Source: Amphiduros pacificus
Taxonomy: Eukaryota; Annelida; Polychaeta; Phyllodocida; Hesionidae
DNA: 64,000 nt
Direction: 5' to 3'
NCBI GenBank assembly: GCA_949316495.1
Contig: OX439000.1
Coordinates: 69,818,570 to 69,882,569 of the forward strand
Below the pieces are notes generated by a model, which was not told the DNA's origin, ran no database searches, and saw only the letters and a program-made list of their open reading frames with translations. Numbering within the stretch: position 1 is the stretch's first letter; every line of letters begins with the position of its first letter. The position numbers were made by a program, and so were the translations under genes. Shown piece after piece: positions 45,590 to 57,686 of the stretch.

Positions 45590-46325
45590 ACAACTCACAT
45601 CTACCACATTAATCAACCTATATAAATGTGTCACAGGTAGCAACTACCACACCGATCAACCTATATAAATGTGCCACAACTCACATCTACCACATTAATC
45701 AACCTATATAAATGTGTCACAGGTAGCAACTACCACACTGATCAACCTATATAAATGTGTCACAATGAGCAACTACCACACCAATCAACCTATATAAATG
45801 TGTCACAAGGAGCAACTAACATACTAACCCACCTATATAAATGTGTCACAATGAGCAACTACTATACTAACCCACCTATATAAATGTGTCATAGGAAGCA
45901 ACTGCCACACTGATTAACCTATATAAATGTGTCACTATGAGCAACTACCATACTAACCCACCTATATAAATGTATCACGGGTAGCAACTACCACACCGAT
46001 CAACCTATATAAATGTGTCACAAGGAGCAACTACCATACTAACCCACCTATATAAATGTGTCACAGGTAGCAACTACCACACCGATCAACCTATATAAAT
46101 GTGTCACAAGGAGCAACTAACATACTAACCCACCTATATAAATGTGTCACAGGTAGCAACTACCACACCGATCAACCTATATAAATGTGTCACATGTAGC
46201 AACTACCACACTAACCCACCTATATAAATGTATCACGGGTAGCAACTATCACACCGATCAACCTATATAAATGTGTCACAATGAGCAACTACCATACTCA
46301 CCCACCTATATAAATGTATCACAAG
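45590..46325. repeat. 43-bp minisatellite, about 17 copies
   Basis: The unit has landmarks CAACTACCACACCGATCAAC and CTATATAAATGTGTCACAGG. Variants alternate between ACCGATCAACC and ACTAACCCACC, so unlike units interleave. The period equals that of the larger array 0.7 kb to the right, although the sequences differ. Confidence 0.95.
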
Positions 46326-47030
46326 TATAGCAAGCATAATGTGCCAATACATTCTACTGATATATATTTTTGTAATTGAGTATAAAATAATGAATTAATC
46401 CATGCTATCAATACATTTGACCATGATGTGTTTGCAGGAATCAATGCTAACATGACCTCCATGTCTGACCAATAATATTCATAATAATGGCTTTGTCAAA
46501 TGATCACATGTAGATGACTCTCCCTCTTAACCCCATATGCAGTCAATAAAAATGATATAAACTTCTGCTTTATGGGGTTTCCGTGTATCCTATTGATTTC
46601 ATTTTAGACTTAAAGAATATCTTGGGACAGTTATTTACTAATAAAATACATTCATTTCTATTTTTAATGTTTTTTTTGTCAATGTTTTTTTGTCAATTAT
46701 CTACTTTAATTCCCCTTTGAATTATGTTGAGTAGGTTTTATGCACTCGTTTTTGATAGTCGTTATTGTCTTATATACAAACTAAACTGCAAGTAAAATAC
46801 ATATTTATATCTTGCAAATGTTATTTTTGTCAACAAATACAAGGTGGGCGGTGATGGCTAGAATCTTCAGAAACCCAACATTTCTATTATCTATTTCTTG
46901 GCCTTATATAGAATATAGTTTATGTGTGTAACCAGCTGCTTGGGGTAGGGTTGACAGGTCCCAGCTTAAATGTGACCTGATCCTCTCATCTCACAGGGAT
47001 GCTGAATGGCAGGTGATAACCAAGCCAATT
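46326..47030. other. No gene seen
   Basis: Spacer between the two 43-bp arrays, AT-rich, no supported feature. Confidence 0.5.
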
Positions 47031-50000
47031 ATACCCTCCGTGCTTGTATGAGGTAAGCCTGGTGTGCTGGAATATACTCTCCATCCTTGTATCAGGTAAG
47101 CCTGGTGTGCTGGAATATACTCTCCATCCTTGTATCAGGTAAGCCTGGTGTGCTGGAATATACTCTCCATCCTTGTATCAGGTAAGCCTGGTGTGCTGGA
47201 ATATACTCTCCGTCCTTGTATCAGGTAAGCCTGGTGTGCTGGAATATACTCTCCGTCCTTGTATCAGGTAAGCCTGGTGTGCTGGAATATACTCTCCGTC
47301 CTTGTATCAGGTAAGCCTGGTGTGCTGGAATATACTCTCCATCCTTGTATCAGGTAGGCCTGGTGTGCTGGAATATACTCTCCAGCCTTGTATCAGGTAA
47401 GCCTGGTGTGCTAGAATATACTCTCCATCCTTGTATCAGGTAGGCCTGGTGTGCTGGAATATACTCTCCATCCTTGTATCAGGTAAGCCTGGTGTGCTGG
47501 AATATACTCTCCATCCTTGTATCAGGTAAGCCTGGTGTGCTGGAATATACTCTCCGTCCTTGTATCAGGTAAGCCTGGTGTGCTGGAATATACTCTCCAT
47601 CCTTGTATCAGGTAAGCCTGGTGTGCTGGAATATACTCTCCGTCCTTGTATCAGGTAAGCCTGGTGTGCTGGAATACACTCTCGGTCCTTGTATAAGGTA
47701 AGCCTGGTGTGCTGGGATATACTCTCCATCCCTGTATCAGGTAAGCCTGGTGTGCTGGAATATGCTCTCCATCCTTGTATCAGGTAAGCCTGGTGTGCTG
47801 GAATATACTCTCCGTCCTTGTATCAGGTAAGCCTGGTGTGCTGGAATATACTCTCCATCCTTGTATCAGGTAAGCCTGGTGTGCTGGAATATACTCTCCA
47901 TCCCTGTATCAGGTAAGCCTGGTGTGCTGGAATATGCTCTCCATCCTTGTATCAGGTAAGCCTGGTGTGCTGGAATATACTCTCCGTCCTTGTATCAGGT
48001 AAGCCTGGTGTGCTGGAATATACTCTCCGTCCTTGTATCAGGTAAGCCTGGTGTGCTGGAATATACTCTCCATCCTTGTATCAGGTAAGCCTGGTGTGCT
48101 GGAATATACTCTCCATCCCTGTATCAGGTAAGCCTGGTGTGCTGGAATATGCTCTCCATCCTTGTATCAGGTAAGCCTGGTGTGCTGGAATATACTCTCC
48201 GTCCTTGTATCAGGTAAGCCTGGTGTGCTGGAATATACTCTCCGTCCTTGTATCAGGTAAGCCTGGTGTGCTGGAATATACTCTCCGTCCTTGTATCAGG
48301 TAAGCCTGGTGTGCTGGAATATACTCTCCATCCTTGTATCAGGTAGGCCTGGTGTGCTGGAATATACTCTCCATCCTTGTATCAGGTAAGCCTGGTGTGC
48401 TGGAATATAGTCTCCATCCTTGTATCAGGTAAGCCTGGTGTGCTGGAATATACTCTCCATCCTTGTATCAGGTAAGCCTGGTATGCTGGAATATACTCTC
48501 CATCTGTATCAGGTAAGCCTGGTGTGCTGGAATATACTCTCCATCCCTGTATCAGGCAAGCCTGGTGTGCTGGAATATACTCTCCATCTGTATCAGGTAA
48601 GCCTGGTGTGCTGGAATATAGTCTCCATCCCTGTATCAGGTAAGCCTGGTATGCTGGAATATACTCTCCATATGTATCAGGTAAGCCTGGTGTGCTGTAA
48701 TATACTCTCCATCCTTGTATCAGGTAAGCCTGGTGTGCTGGAATATACTCTCTATCCTTGTATCAGGTAAGCCTGGTGTGCTGGAATATAGTCTCCATCC
48801 CTGTATCAGGTAAGCCTGGTATGCTGGAATATACTCTCCATCTGTATCAGGTAAGCCTGGTGTGCTGTAATATACTCTCCATCCTTGTATAAGGTAAGCC
48901 TGGTGTGCTGGAATATACTCTCCGTCCTTGTATCAGGTAAGCCTGGTGTGCTGGAATATACTCTCCGTCCTTGTATCAGGTAAGCCTGGTATGCTGGAAT
49001 ATACTCTCCATCTGTATCAGGTAAGCCTGGTGTGCTGTAATATACTCTCCGTCCTTGTATCAGGTAAGCCTGGTGTGCTGGAATATACTCTCCGTCCTTG
49101 TATCAGGGAAGCCTGGTGTGCTGGAATATACTCTCCATCCTTGTATCAGGTAAGCCTGGTTGGCTGGAATATGCTCTCCATCCTTGTATCAGGTAAGCCT
49201 GGTGTGCTGGAATATATACTCTCCATCCTTGTATCAGGTAGGCCTGGTGTGCTGGAATATACTCTCCATCCTTGTATAAGGTAAGCCTGGTGTGCTGGAA
49301 TATACTCTCCGTCCTTGTATCAGGTAAGCCTGGTGTGCTGGAATATACTCTCCGTCCTTGTATCAGGGAAGCCTGGTGTGCTGGAATATACTCTCCGTCC
49401 TTGTATCAGGTAGGCCTGGTGTGCTGGAATATGCCCTCCGTCCTTGTATCAGGGAAGCCTGGTGTGCTGGAATATACTCTCCGTCCTTGTATCAGGTAAG
49501 CCTGGTTGGCTGGAATATGCTCTCCGTCCTTGTATCAGGTAAGCCTGGTGTGCTGGAATATACCGTCCGTCCTTGTATCAGGTAAGCCTGGTTGGCTGGA
49601 ATATACTCTCCGTCCTTGTATCAGGTAAGCCTGGTGTGCTGGAATATACTCTCCGTCCTTGTATCAGGTAAGCCTGGTGTGCTGGAATATACTCTCCATC
49701 CTTGTATCAGGTAAGCCTGGTGTGCTGGAATACACTCTCCGTCCTTGTATCAGGTGTGCTGGAATATACTCTCCATCCTTGTATCAGGTAAGCCTGGTGT
49801 GCTGGAATATACTCTCCATCCTTGTATCAGGTAAGCCTGGTGTGCTGGAATATACTCTCCATCCTTGTATCAGGTAAGCCTGGTGTGCTGGAATATACTC
49901 TCCGTCCTTGTATCAGGTAAGCCTGGTGTGCTGGAATATACTCTCCGTCCTTGTATCAGGTAAGCCTGGTGTGCTGGAATATACTCTCCGTCCTTGTATC

Positions 50001-53000
50001 AGGTAAGCCTGGTGTGCTGGAATATACTCTCCGTCCTTGTATCAGGTAAGCCTGGTGTGCTGGGATATACTCTCCAGCCTTGTATCAGGTAAGCCTGGTG
50101 TGCTGGGATATACTCTACATCCTTGTATCAGGTAAGCCTGGTGTGCTGGAATATACTCTCCGTCCTTGTATCAGGTAAGCCTGGTGTGCTGGAATATACT
50201 CTACATCCTTGTATCAGGTAAGCCTGGTGTGCTAGAATATACTGTCCGTCCTTGTATCAGGTAAGCCTGGTGTGCTGGAATATACTCTCCATCCCTGTAT
50301 CAGGTAAGCCTGGTGTGCTGGAATATACTCTCCATCCTTGTATCAGGTAGGCCTGGTGTGCTGGAATATACTCTACATCCCTGTATCAGGTAAGCCTGGT
50401 GTGCTGGAATATACTCTCCATCCTTGTATAAGGTAAGCCTGGTGTGCTGGAATATACTCTCCATCCTTGTATCAGGTAAGCCTGGTGTGCTGGAATATAC
50501 TCTCCATCCTTGTATCAGGTAAGCCTGGTGTGTTGGAATATACTCTCCATCCTTGTATCAGGTAAGCCTGGTGTGCTGGAATATACTCTCCATCCCTGTA
50601 TCAGGTAAGCCTGGTGTGCTGGAATATACTCTCCATCCTTGTATCAGGTAAGCCTGGTGTGCTGGAATATACTCTCCGTCCTTGTATCAGGTAAGCCTGG
50701 TGTGCTGGAATATACTCTACATCCTTGTATCAGGTAAGCCTGGTGTGCTGGAATATACTCTCCGTCCTTGTATAAGGTAAGCCTGGTGTGCTGGAATATA
50801 CTCTCCATCCTTGTATAAGGTAAGCCTGGTGTGCTGGAATATACTCTCCGTCCTTGTATCAGGTAAGCCTGGTGTGCTGGAATATACTCTCCATCCTTGT
50901 ATCAGGTAAGCCTGGTGTGCTGGAATATACTCTCCATCCTTGTATCAGGTAAGCCTGGTGTGCTGGAATATACTCTCCATCCTTGTATCAGGTAGGCCTG
51001 GTGTGCTGGAATATACTCTCCATCGTTGTATCAGGTAAGCCTGGTGTGTTGGAATATACTCTCCGTCCTTGTATAAGGTAAGCCTGGTGTGCTGGAATAT
51101 ACTCTCCATCCTTGTATAAGGTAGGCCTGGTGTGCTGGAATATACTCTCCATCCTTGTATCAGGTAAGCCTGGTGTGCTGGAATATACTCTCCATCCTTG
51201 TATCAGGTAAGCCTGGTGTGCTGGAATACACTCTCCGTCCTTGTATCAGGTGTGCTGGAATATACTCTCCATCCTTGTATCAGGTAAGCCTGGTGTGCTG
51301 GAATATACTCTCCATCCTTGTATCAGGTAAGCCTGGTGTGCTGGAATATACTCTCCGTCCTTGTATCAGGTAAGCCTGGTGTGCTGGAATATACTCTACA
51401 TCCTTGTATCAGGTAAGCCTGGTGTGCTGGAATATACTCTCCGTCCTTGTATAAGGTAAGCCTGGTGTGCTGGAATATACTCTCCATCCTTGTATAAGGT
51501 AAGCCTGGTGTGCTGGAATATACTCTCCATCCTTGTATCAGGTAAGCCTGGTGTGCTGGAATATACTCTCCATCCCTGTATCAGGTAAGCCTGGTGTGCT
51601 GGAATATACTCTCCATCCTTGTATCAGGTAAGCCTGGTGTGCTGGAATATACTCTCCGTCCTTGTATCAGGTAAGCCTGGTGTGCTGGAATATACTCTCC
51701 ATCCTTGTATCAGGTAAGCCTGGTGTGCTGGAATATACTCTACATCCTTGTATCAGGTAAGCCTGGTGTGCTGGAATATACTCTCCGTCCTTGTATCAGG
51801 TAAGCCTGGTGTGCTGGAATATACTCTACATCCTTGTATCAGGTAGGCCTGGTGTGCTGGAATATACTCTCCATCCTTGTATGAGGTAAGCCTGGTGTGC
51901 TGGAATATACTCTCCGTCCTTGTATCAGGTAAGCCTGGTGTGCTAGAATATACTGTCCGTCCTTGTATCAGGTAAGCCTGGTGTGCTGGAATATACTCTC
52001 CATCCCTGTATCAGGTAAGCCTGGTGTGCTGGAATATACTCTCCATCCTTGTATCAGGTAGGCCTGGTGTGCTGGAATATACTCTACATCCCTGTATCAG
52101 GTAAGCCTGGTGTGCTGGAATATACTCTCCATCCTTGTATCAGGTAAGCCTGGTGTGCTAGAATATACTGTCCGTCCTTGTATAAGGTAAGCCTGGTGTG
52201 CTGGAATATACTCTCCATCCTTGTATCAGGTAAGCCTGGTGTGCTGGAATATACTCTCCATCCTTGTATCAGGTAAGCCTGGTGTGTTGGAATATACTCT
52301 CCATCCTTGTATCAGGTAAGCCTGGTGTGCTGGAATATACTCTCCGTCCTTGTATCAGGTAAGCCTGGTGTGCTGGAATATACTCTCCATCCTTGTATCA
52401 GGGAAGCCTGGTGTGCTGGAATATACTCTCCGTCCTTGTATCAGGTAAGCCTGGTGTGCTGGAATATACTCTCCGTCCTTGTATCAGGTAAGCCTGGTGT
52501 GCTGTAATATACCCTCCATCCTTATATCAGGTAAGCCTGGTTGGCTGGAATATACTCTCCGTCCTTGTATCAGGTAAGCCTGGTGTGCTGGAATATACTC
52601 TCCATCCTTGTATCAGGTAAGCCTGGTGTGCTGGAATATACTCTACATCCTTGTATCAGGTAAGCCTGGTGTGCTGGAATATACTCTCCGTCCTTGTATC
52701 AGGTAAGCCTGGTGTGCTGGAATATACTCTCCGTCCTTGTATTAGGTAAGCCTGGTGTGCTGTAATATACCCTCCATCATTGTATCAGGTAAGCCTGGTG
52801 TGCTGGAATATACTCTCCATCATTGTATCAGGTAAGCCTGGTGTGCTGGAATATACTCTCCATCCTTGTATCAGGTAAGCCTGGTGTGCTGGAATATACT
52901 CTCCGTCCTTGTATTAGGTAAGCCTGGTGTGCTGTAATATACCCTCCATCATTGTATCAGGTAAGCCTGGTGTGCTGGAATATACTCTCCATCATTGTAT

Positions 53001-53257
53001 CAGGTAAGCCTGGTGTGCTGTAATATACTCTCCATCCTTGTATCAGGTAAGCCTGGTGTGCTGGAATATACTCTCCATCCTTGTATGAGGTAAGCCTGGT
53101 GTGCTGGAATATACTCTCCGTCCTTGTATCAGGTAAGCCTGGTGTGCTGTAATATACCCTCCATCCTTATATCAGGTAAGCCTGGTGTGCTGGAATATAC
53201 TCTCCGTCCTTGTATCAGGTAAGCCTGGTGTGCTGGAATATACATTCCATCCTTGTA
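47031..53257. repeat. 43-bp minisatellite, about 145 copies, 6.2 kb
   Basis: The unit has landmarks GTATCAGGTAAGCCTGGTGT and GCTGGAATATACTCTCCATC (or CCGTC), repeated head to tail with high identity. Units that lack 9 bases inside GGTAAGCCTGG occur at about 49751 and 51247, exactly 1,496 bases apart, which equals 35 units minus 9. A large block was therefore copied. TATGCTCTCC variants recur at 172 and 215 bases, four and five units. Each unit carries CAG|GTAAGC after a pyrimidine-rich tract on the plus strand. Open frames through it are artefacts. Confidence 0.98.
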
Positions 53258-55454
53258 ATGTTTGTGGTCATATATATATATATATATATTGCATATATTT
53301 GCCAATATTTAGCAGTTGCGTGACTCTTCTTTAATCAGAAGTAGCCTCAGGCGTGGCTTAATTTGATCATGTTTATATGGCATTGCAATCAAAAGGATGC
53401 CTGATTAGAACATATTGTTTTTAGCTTGGATATCATGTGAGTAATACCATTTCAAGGCAAATCATACTCAATGAGCTACAATATTCATATACACAACAAC
53501 TATTTACAACTGAATACCTTGTCCAAGAACAATGTATTTCCACATAAATTTCACAGGTACTGCAAGACCTCAATTCCCAGCCAATCAATAAAGACCTGCC
53601 TCTGACTTTGCTTTAATTGATATTTGCTATTAGCTAGTGATATACCTGACGGCAGTCACATTCCATTAAGGTGACTGTGCCAGAATAGATTATAACTTCT
53701 GATCAATGACTACATTCCACATGCCAAATGATTGAAATTCATTTTGTGCATAATGAAAAATATAGGGCAATATCTCATAATATCTAGCAATTTAGCTGTA
53801 TAGCAATATCTCACAGCATCTTCAAGAGAAATATCAGCATTAATGCAGGAAAGCTAACTCTCATCCCTCATTCCACTTAAGACATGCTGATCCATCTTAA
53901 TAGCAATCAACAAAAATATTATACATTAACTCTTCGAGAGTTTGTATTTTTCTGAAATAAGGCTTAAAACAGAACTTACAAAGGCTTCAGAATTGCTAGA
54001 CATAATTTTGTTATTAGCTTTTATCAGATGGGAAAATGTGCCTTATATTAAATAATTCACATACTAGTATCATGCAAAATACAAATTCTGTGACAGACAT
54101 TTGTCTATCTAAAATACTGATATGGATTCAAGAGTGTCTTTGATCATGCTGCATTTGATATGTACATGGCAGCATTTTGGCCTATTTCCAATTAACTTAT
54201 CTAAACTTAGCACAAAAGCAGTTTCAATACAAACTAACTCTCATTATATATAACAAAGCTATTGCAGTCTCTTTATTCCACTGAGTCTTAATGACTTAGA
54301 AGTAAGCCACATGAACAGCATATTCTGACCCATCATGCACTGAGAGCTAGACGTCTATTTGAATAATGGCATGGAGGGTTAATGATATATATTTGCTCAT
54401 CTCAAATGAGAGCAATACGCAGCCAAAGTCCCGACTAAGTAAGACAGATTGGTGGAATCTCAATATATAATTGGAAAATTTTCAAACAGAATAAATCTCA
54501 AATTTCACTTGTTGACGACATCATAGACTGCTAAGAATTCATGTGGGAGTGCATGATTCTGTCTTCTGCATAATAATTATCTGATCTACTCTATGGATAA
54601 GATCCCCAAATATGGAATGGGAGCTAACAGAGTCAACAAAAATGGCTGCTTCTGTGGAGAAATTTACATTGTCCACATGAACAACTGATGCTAGGTTCCA
54701 TTTTTAAACAATGATTAACTGAATTCACTGGTTTATTCCAAATATTGATGATATCTTGATATAATCAAACACTATATGAATTTAACTAAATCATTAATTT
54801 ATGATTTTAATTTATCAACAGAACAATAATGTGCTTGACTGGAAGATATAGAATATCACAGCTGGGTGGTATGTGTCATGCTGTGCCTCACCCACACTTC
54901 AAGGTTGCTCATCACTCAATATTAACCACACGTTGACCAGACTGACCCAGACACAAGTTTGGCTGGCAAAGTTTTTCACCTTTTTTTCTCACTCTCTGCA
55001 TATTACTCTCTGGTGTACAGGTGGCCGGCCATAATTCCTCTCCCCCAAAAAATGTTTATGAAACAAATATCTCAGATGAAAATGCAATTCTGAGACTGGC
55101 CTGAAATGACATTATTTGTTGCAAAGTCATATTATATAAAGGTTTTTGATGATATTTTATTGAGGTCTGATATATTATTTTGGTGATGGGAAGAATAACA
55201 TTGACATTACTCATAATCACTGACACAACTCACAACTATTATGTACAGTATGGTATATTCACTGAAATGGAAAATCATTCATGGAATTCCTTTTCTTAAA
55301 AGCAAAATAGTCTATTCTCAAAAGTCTATTCTAGTCTATAGTCAAAATAGCCTATTCTCTAAATATTGCCCTCTCATGTTAATATGTTAATCACCCAAGA
55401 GATATTTATTAAATTAGCTAACAATTCCATGGCATGTTTTTATCCAAAAGTGCG

Positions 55455-55670
55455 TACACCTGACTTTGGAGGTGAAACACTGGAGTTGTGGGGGATTAAA
55501 AAGTTGAATCAGGGAGAGTGGCAAAAGCATTCTATCCTATTGCATTCCAATCAAAATCATTTGTGACAGCTGAAGCCGAGCTTTGAAAGCATCAAAATAT
55601 GGTGGCTGAAAGGTGGTTGAATATTGTATATCAAAATTTCTCAAGGGCCAAACACGTCATGATTATGTGG
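55455..55670. repeat. Dispersed repeat, copy A
   Basis: It shares ACTTTGGAGGTGAAACACTG, AAAAAGTT, AGCTGAAGCC and CTCAAGGGCC in the same order with 56937-57110. Family unknown. Confidence 0.7.
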
Positions 55671-56936
55671 TTAAATCATATGGTTGTTTATGACAAAACT
55701 TGATACCTAACTATCTAATATGAAAAGTTGATGCCAATAATTCATTCTGGAGACCTCAAGCACAGAAGAAGTATAAAATCAGTTGATCATGAAAGTTCCC
55801 ACTGAGTGTGGAGATACACCTCAATACTTAGGTGCAATAGGTACAGGAAAAAGTGAGGTTTTTTTCAAAAAGAAACTATAATGTGCTGTAAACATTGTAG
55901 AAATGATATACATGTATTTATTTCACACAGATATTAAGGCAAGAACATGTGAACATCCTTTGGACTCTTGAGATCCTTCCACCAGAACCAACTTGAGAGA
56001 TCTGTCTCCCTGAACACCGCACAAACTCATGTTCTTGTCTTTATCTCATACTTATCCACTGCAGATAGATGGGGTTTGTAATCAACTTTATCCTCAAAGC
56101 AAAGCAGTGAAAACATGGTAATAAGTGCAGAACTATGTTGTGTGTGGCTCATTTAAGTTCTCAGCTCATTTACATAATGTAATCAATTTTATATTACTAC
56201 ATGCAGTGAAACTATATGAAATAGGTGTAATTCTGTCTCAACAGGCTGAACACTCATAAGTTTCAAGATTCCCACAAAAGGTTGCAGTCTCTGCCAACAG
56301 GGGTCCCACCTGTCTGTGTTTCAAGGTCCCCATGACCCAAATCTAAAATGTCGTCTGCTCCCAGGTCAAAACAAACCCAGGCAGTCATCATGTTCATTTC
56401 AGAGAAATTAGCACATGATTTGTTGAAGAACTGGCCTATGACATCTTTACACAAATATATTTAAAAAAAGATAAAAGGAAAGTTGTTCGGTAGAAATATC
56501 TCATAGGTGTAGAGCACTCTCTTGAGGCACGAAGTATGAGATAATTGTTAAGATTTTGTGAGGGATTTTTTCCTCATGTCAGTGTATTTTTGACGCATGT
56601 TCGTATTTGTGTGTGTATATGTGCATATATGTGCATGTGTGTAAATGTGCATGTGTGTATACATATATCAGATATTTGATATTTTCATAATATGTTTACA
56701 TTATGATCAAAAAAAAATTTTGTTTAAATTATGATAAGAAGCACGTGATGTTTTTCTCATTAGGTGAGAATGCCAATATATAATGTGCCAAATTCATCAC
56801 ACTTTGAAGGATGATTTCTGATAGATCGATATAGCACATTATATACACAGACTCATGACCTCAGAGCTATGCTGATCATTGTTTTTTGTAATGTCTGGGA
56901 ACATTTTTTGGAAATGCTGAAAATTGCTTCATTTAT

Positions 56937-57110
56937 ACATGACTTTGGAGGTGAAACACTGGTGTGTGGAACAGTCATGGAAGGAATAAAAAGTTAAATA
57001 AGGGAGGGCAGTGTAAGCTAAAGCCAAGTTCTCATAGCACAAATGACAAGGTGGCCATAAGCTGGTCGAAGATTGCCTCAGAATGTCTCAAGGGCCTAAC
57101 ACGTAATTTT
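56937..57110. repeat. Dispersed repeat, copy B
   Basis: Diverged second copy of the repeat at 55455-55670, same strand, 1.5 kb away, with insertions and deletions relative to copy A. Confidence 0.7.
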
Positions 57111-57631
57111 AGCCATAGTGACAAATTAACAACCTTAAATTCATCTTAGTGACAGTAATCTGAGGTAATATAGGATGTACATACTTATAAACATGCACAG
57201 CAGGTTTATGCTAATCTTTTCACATCTTATCACAATAAATCTTTATGAACCCAGTCATCATGGTCAGCTAATTATGCTATTTTCCATATAATGACAATCA
57301 GGACTGTTGTAAAAACACTATGCTAAATATTCCATGCTGTGACGTCCATATATATATATATTCCATGCTGTGACGTCCATATATATATATATATATATAT
57401 GTATACACCTCTGGCAGCAATTATATCATCATTATTATACAATATCAAATCATTAGCAAAATAAATATTTAGATTTTTTAGAAAAATACCTGAATATAAA
57501 AAAAACTACATTCTACCAGATACATCATTAAGATTATTTTCCATCTGTAATAATAACATTGCCTGCAAACAGACAATTTATGTATATTTCAGATGATTTC
57601 TAAATCTGCAAAGACATGCACTTACACCTAC

Positions 57632-57686
57632 CTGTCCACCAAACGTTGAGAGAATTGCGGATAATCCAAAAAGATAATCTACTACA
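57632..57686 (-). CDS. Orphan exon candidate, amino-acid-transporter-like
   Basis: The minus strand has acceptor CTCTGACCACAG and donor GGACAG|GTAGGT around 55 bases. The frame reads VVDYLFGLSAILSTFGGQ. The FG...ILxxFGGx pattern recalls the FGTILFAFGGH segment of amino acid/auxin permease (AAAP) family transporters, known from memory. No neighbouring exons of such a gene were found on either side, so it may be a remnant or a chance match. Confidence 0.25.

Larger units (their letters stand above)
53258..57625. other. AT-rich stretch with a repeat pair, no gene seen
   Basis: A TA microsatellite lies at about 53271-53290. Two diverged copies of one repeat lie at 55455-55670 and 56937-57110. 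A 30-bp duplication with GCTGTGACGTCC and TA runs lies at 57340-57402. No gene is supported; the minus-strand frame at 56263-56454 is unrecognised. Confidence 0.45.

Noticed and set aside
48420-52507. Series of 66-118 codon frames with repeated peptide
   Set aside because: These are frames through the 43-bp array. The period is not a multiple of 3, so each frame cycles and stays open only because the unit has few stops.
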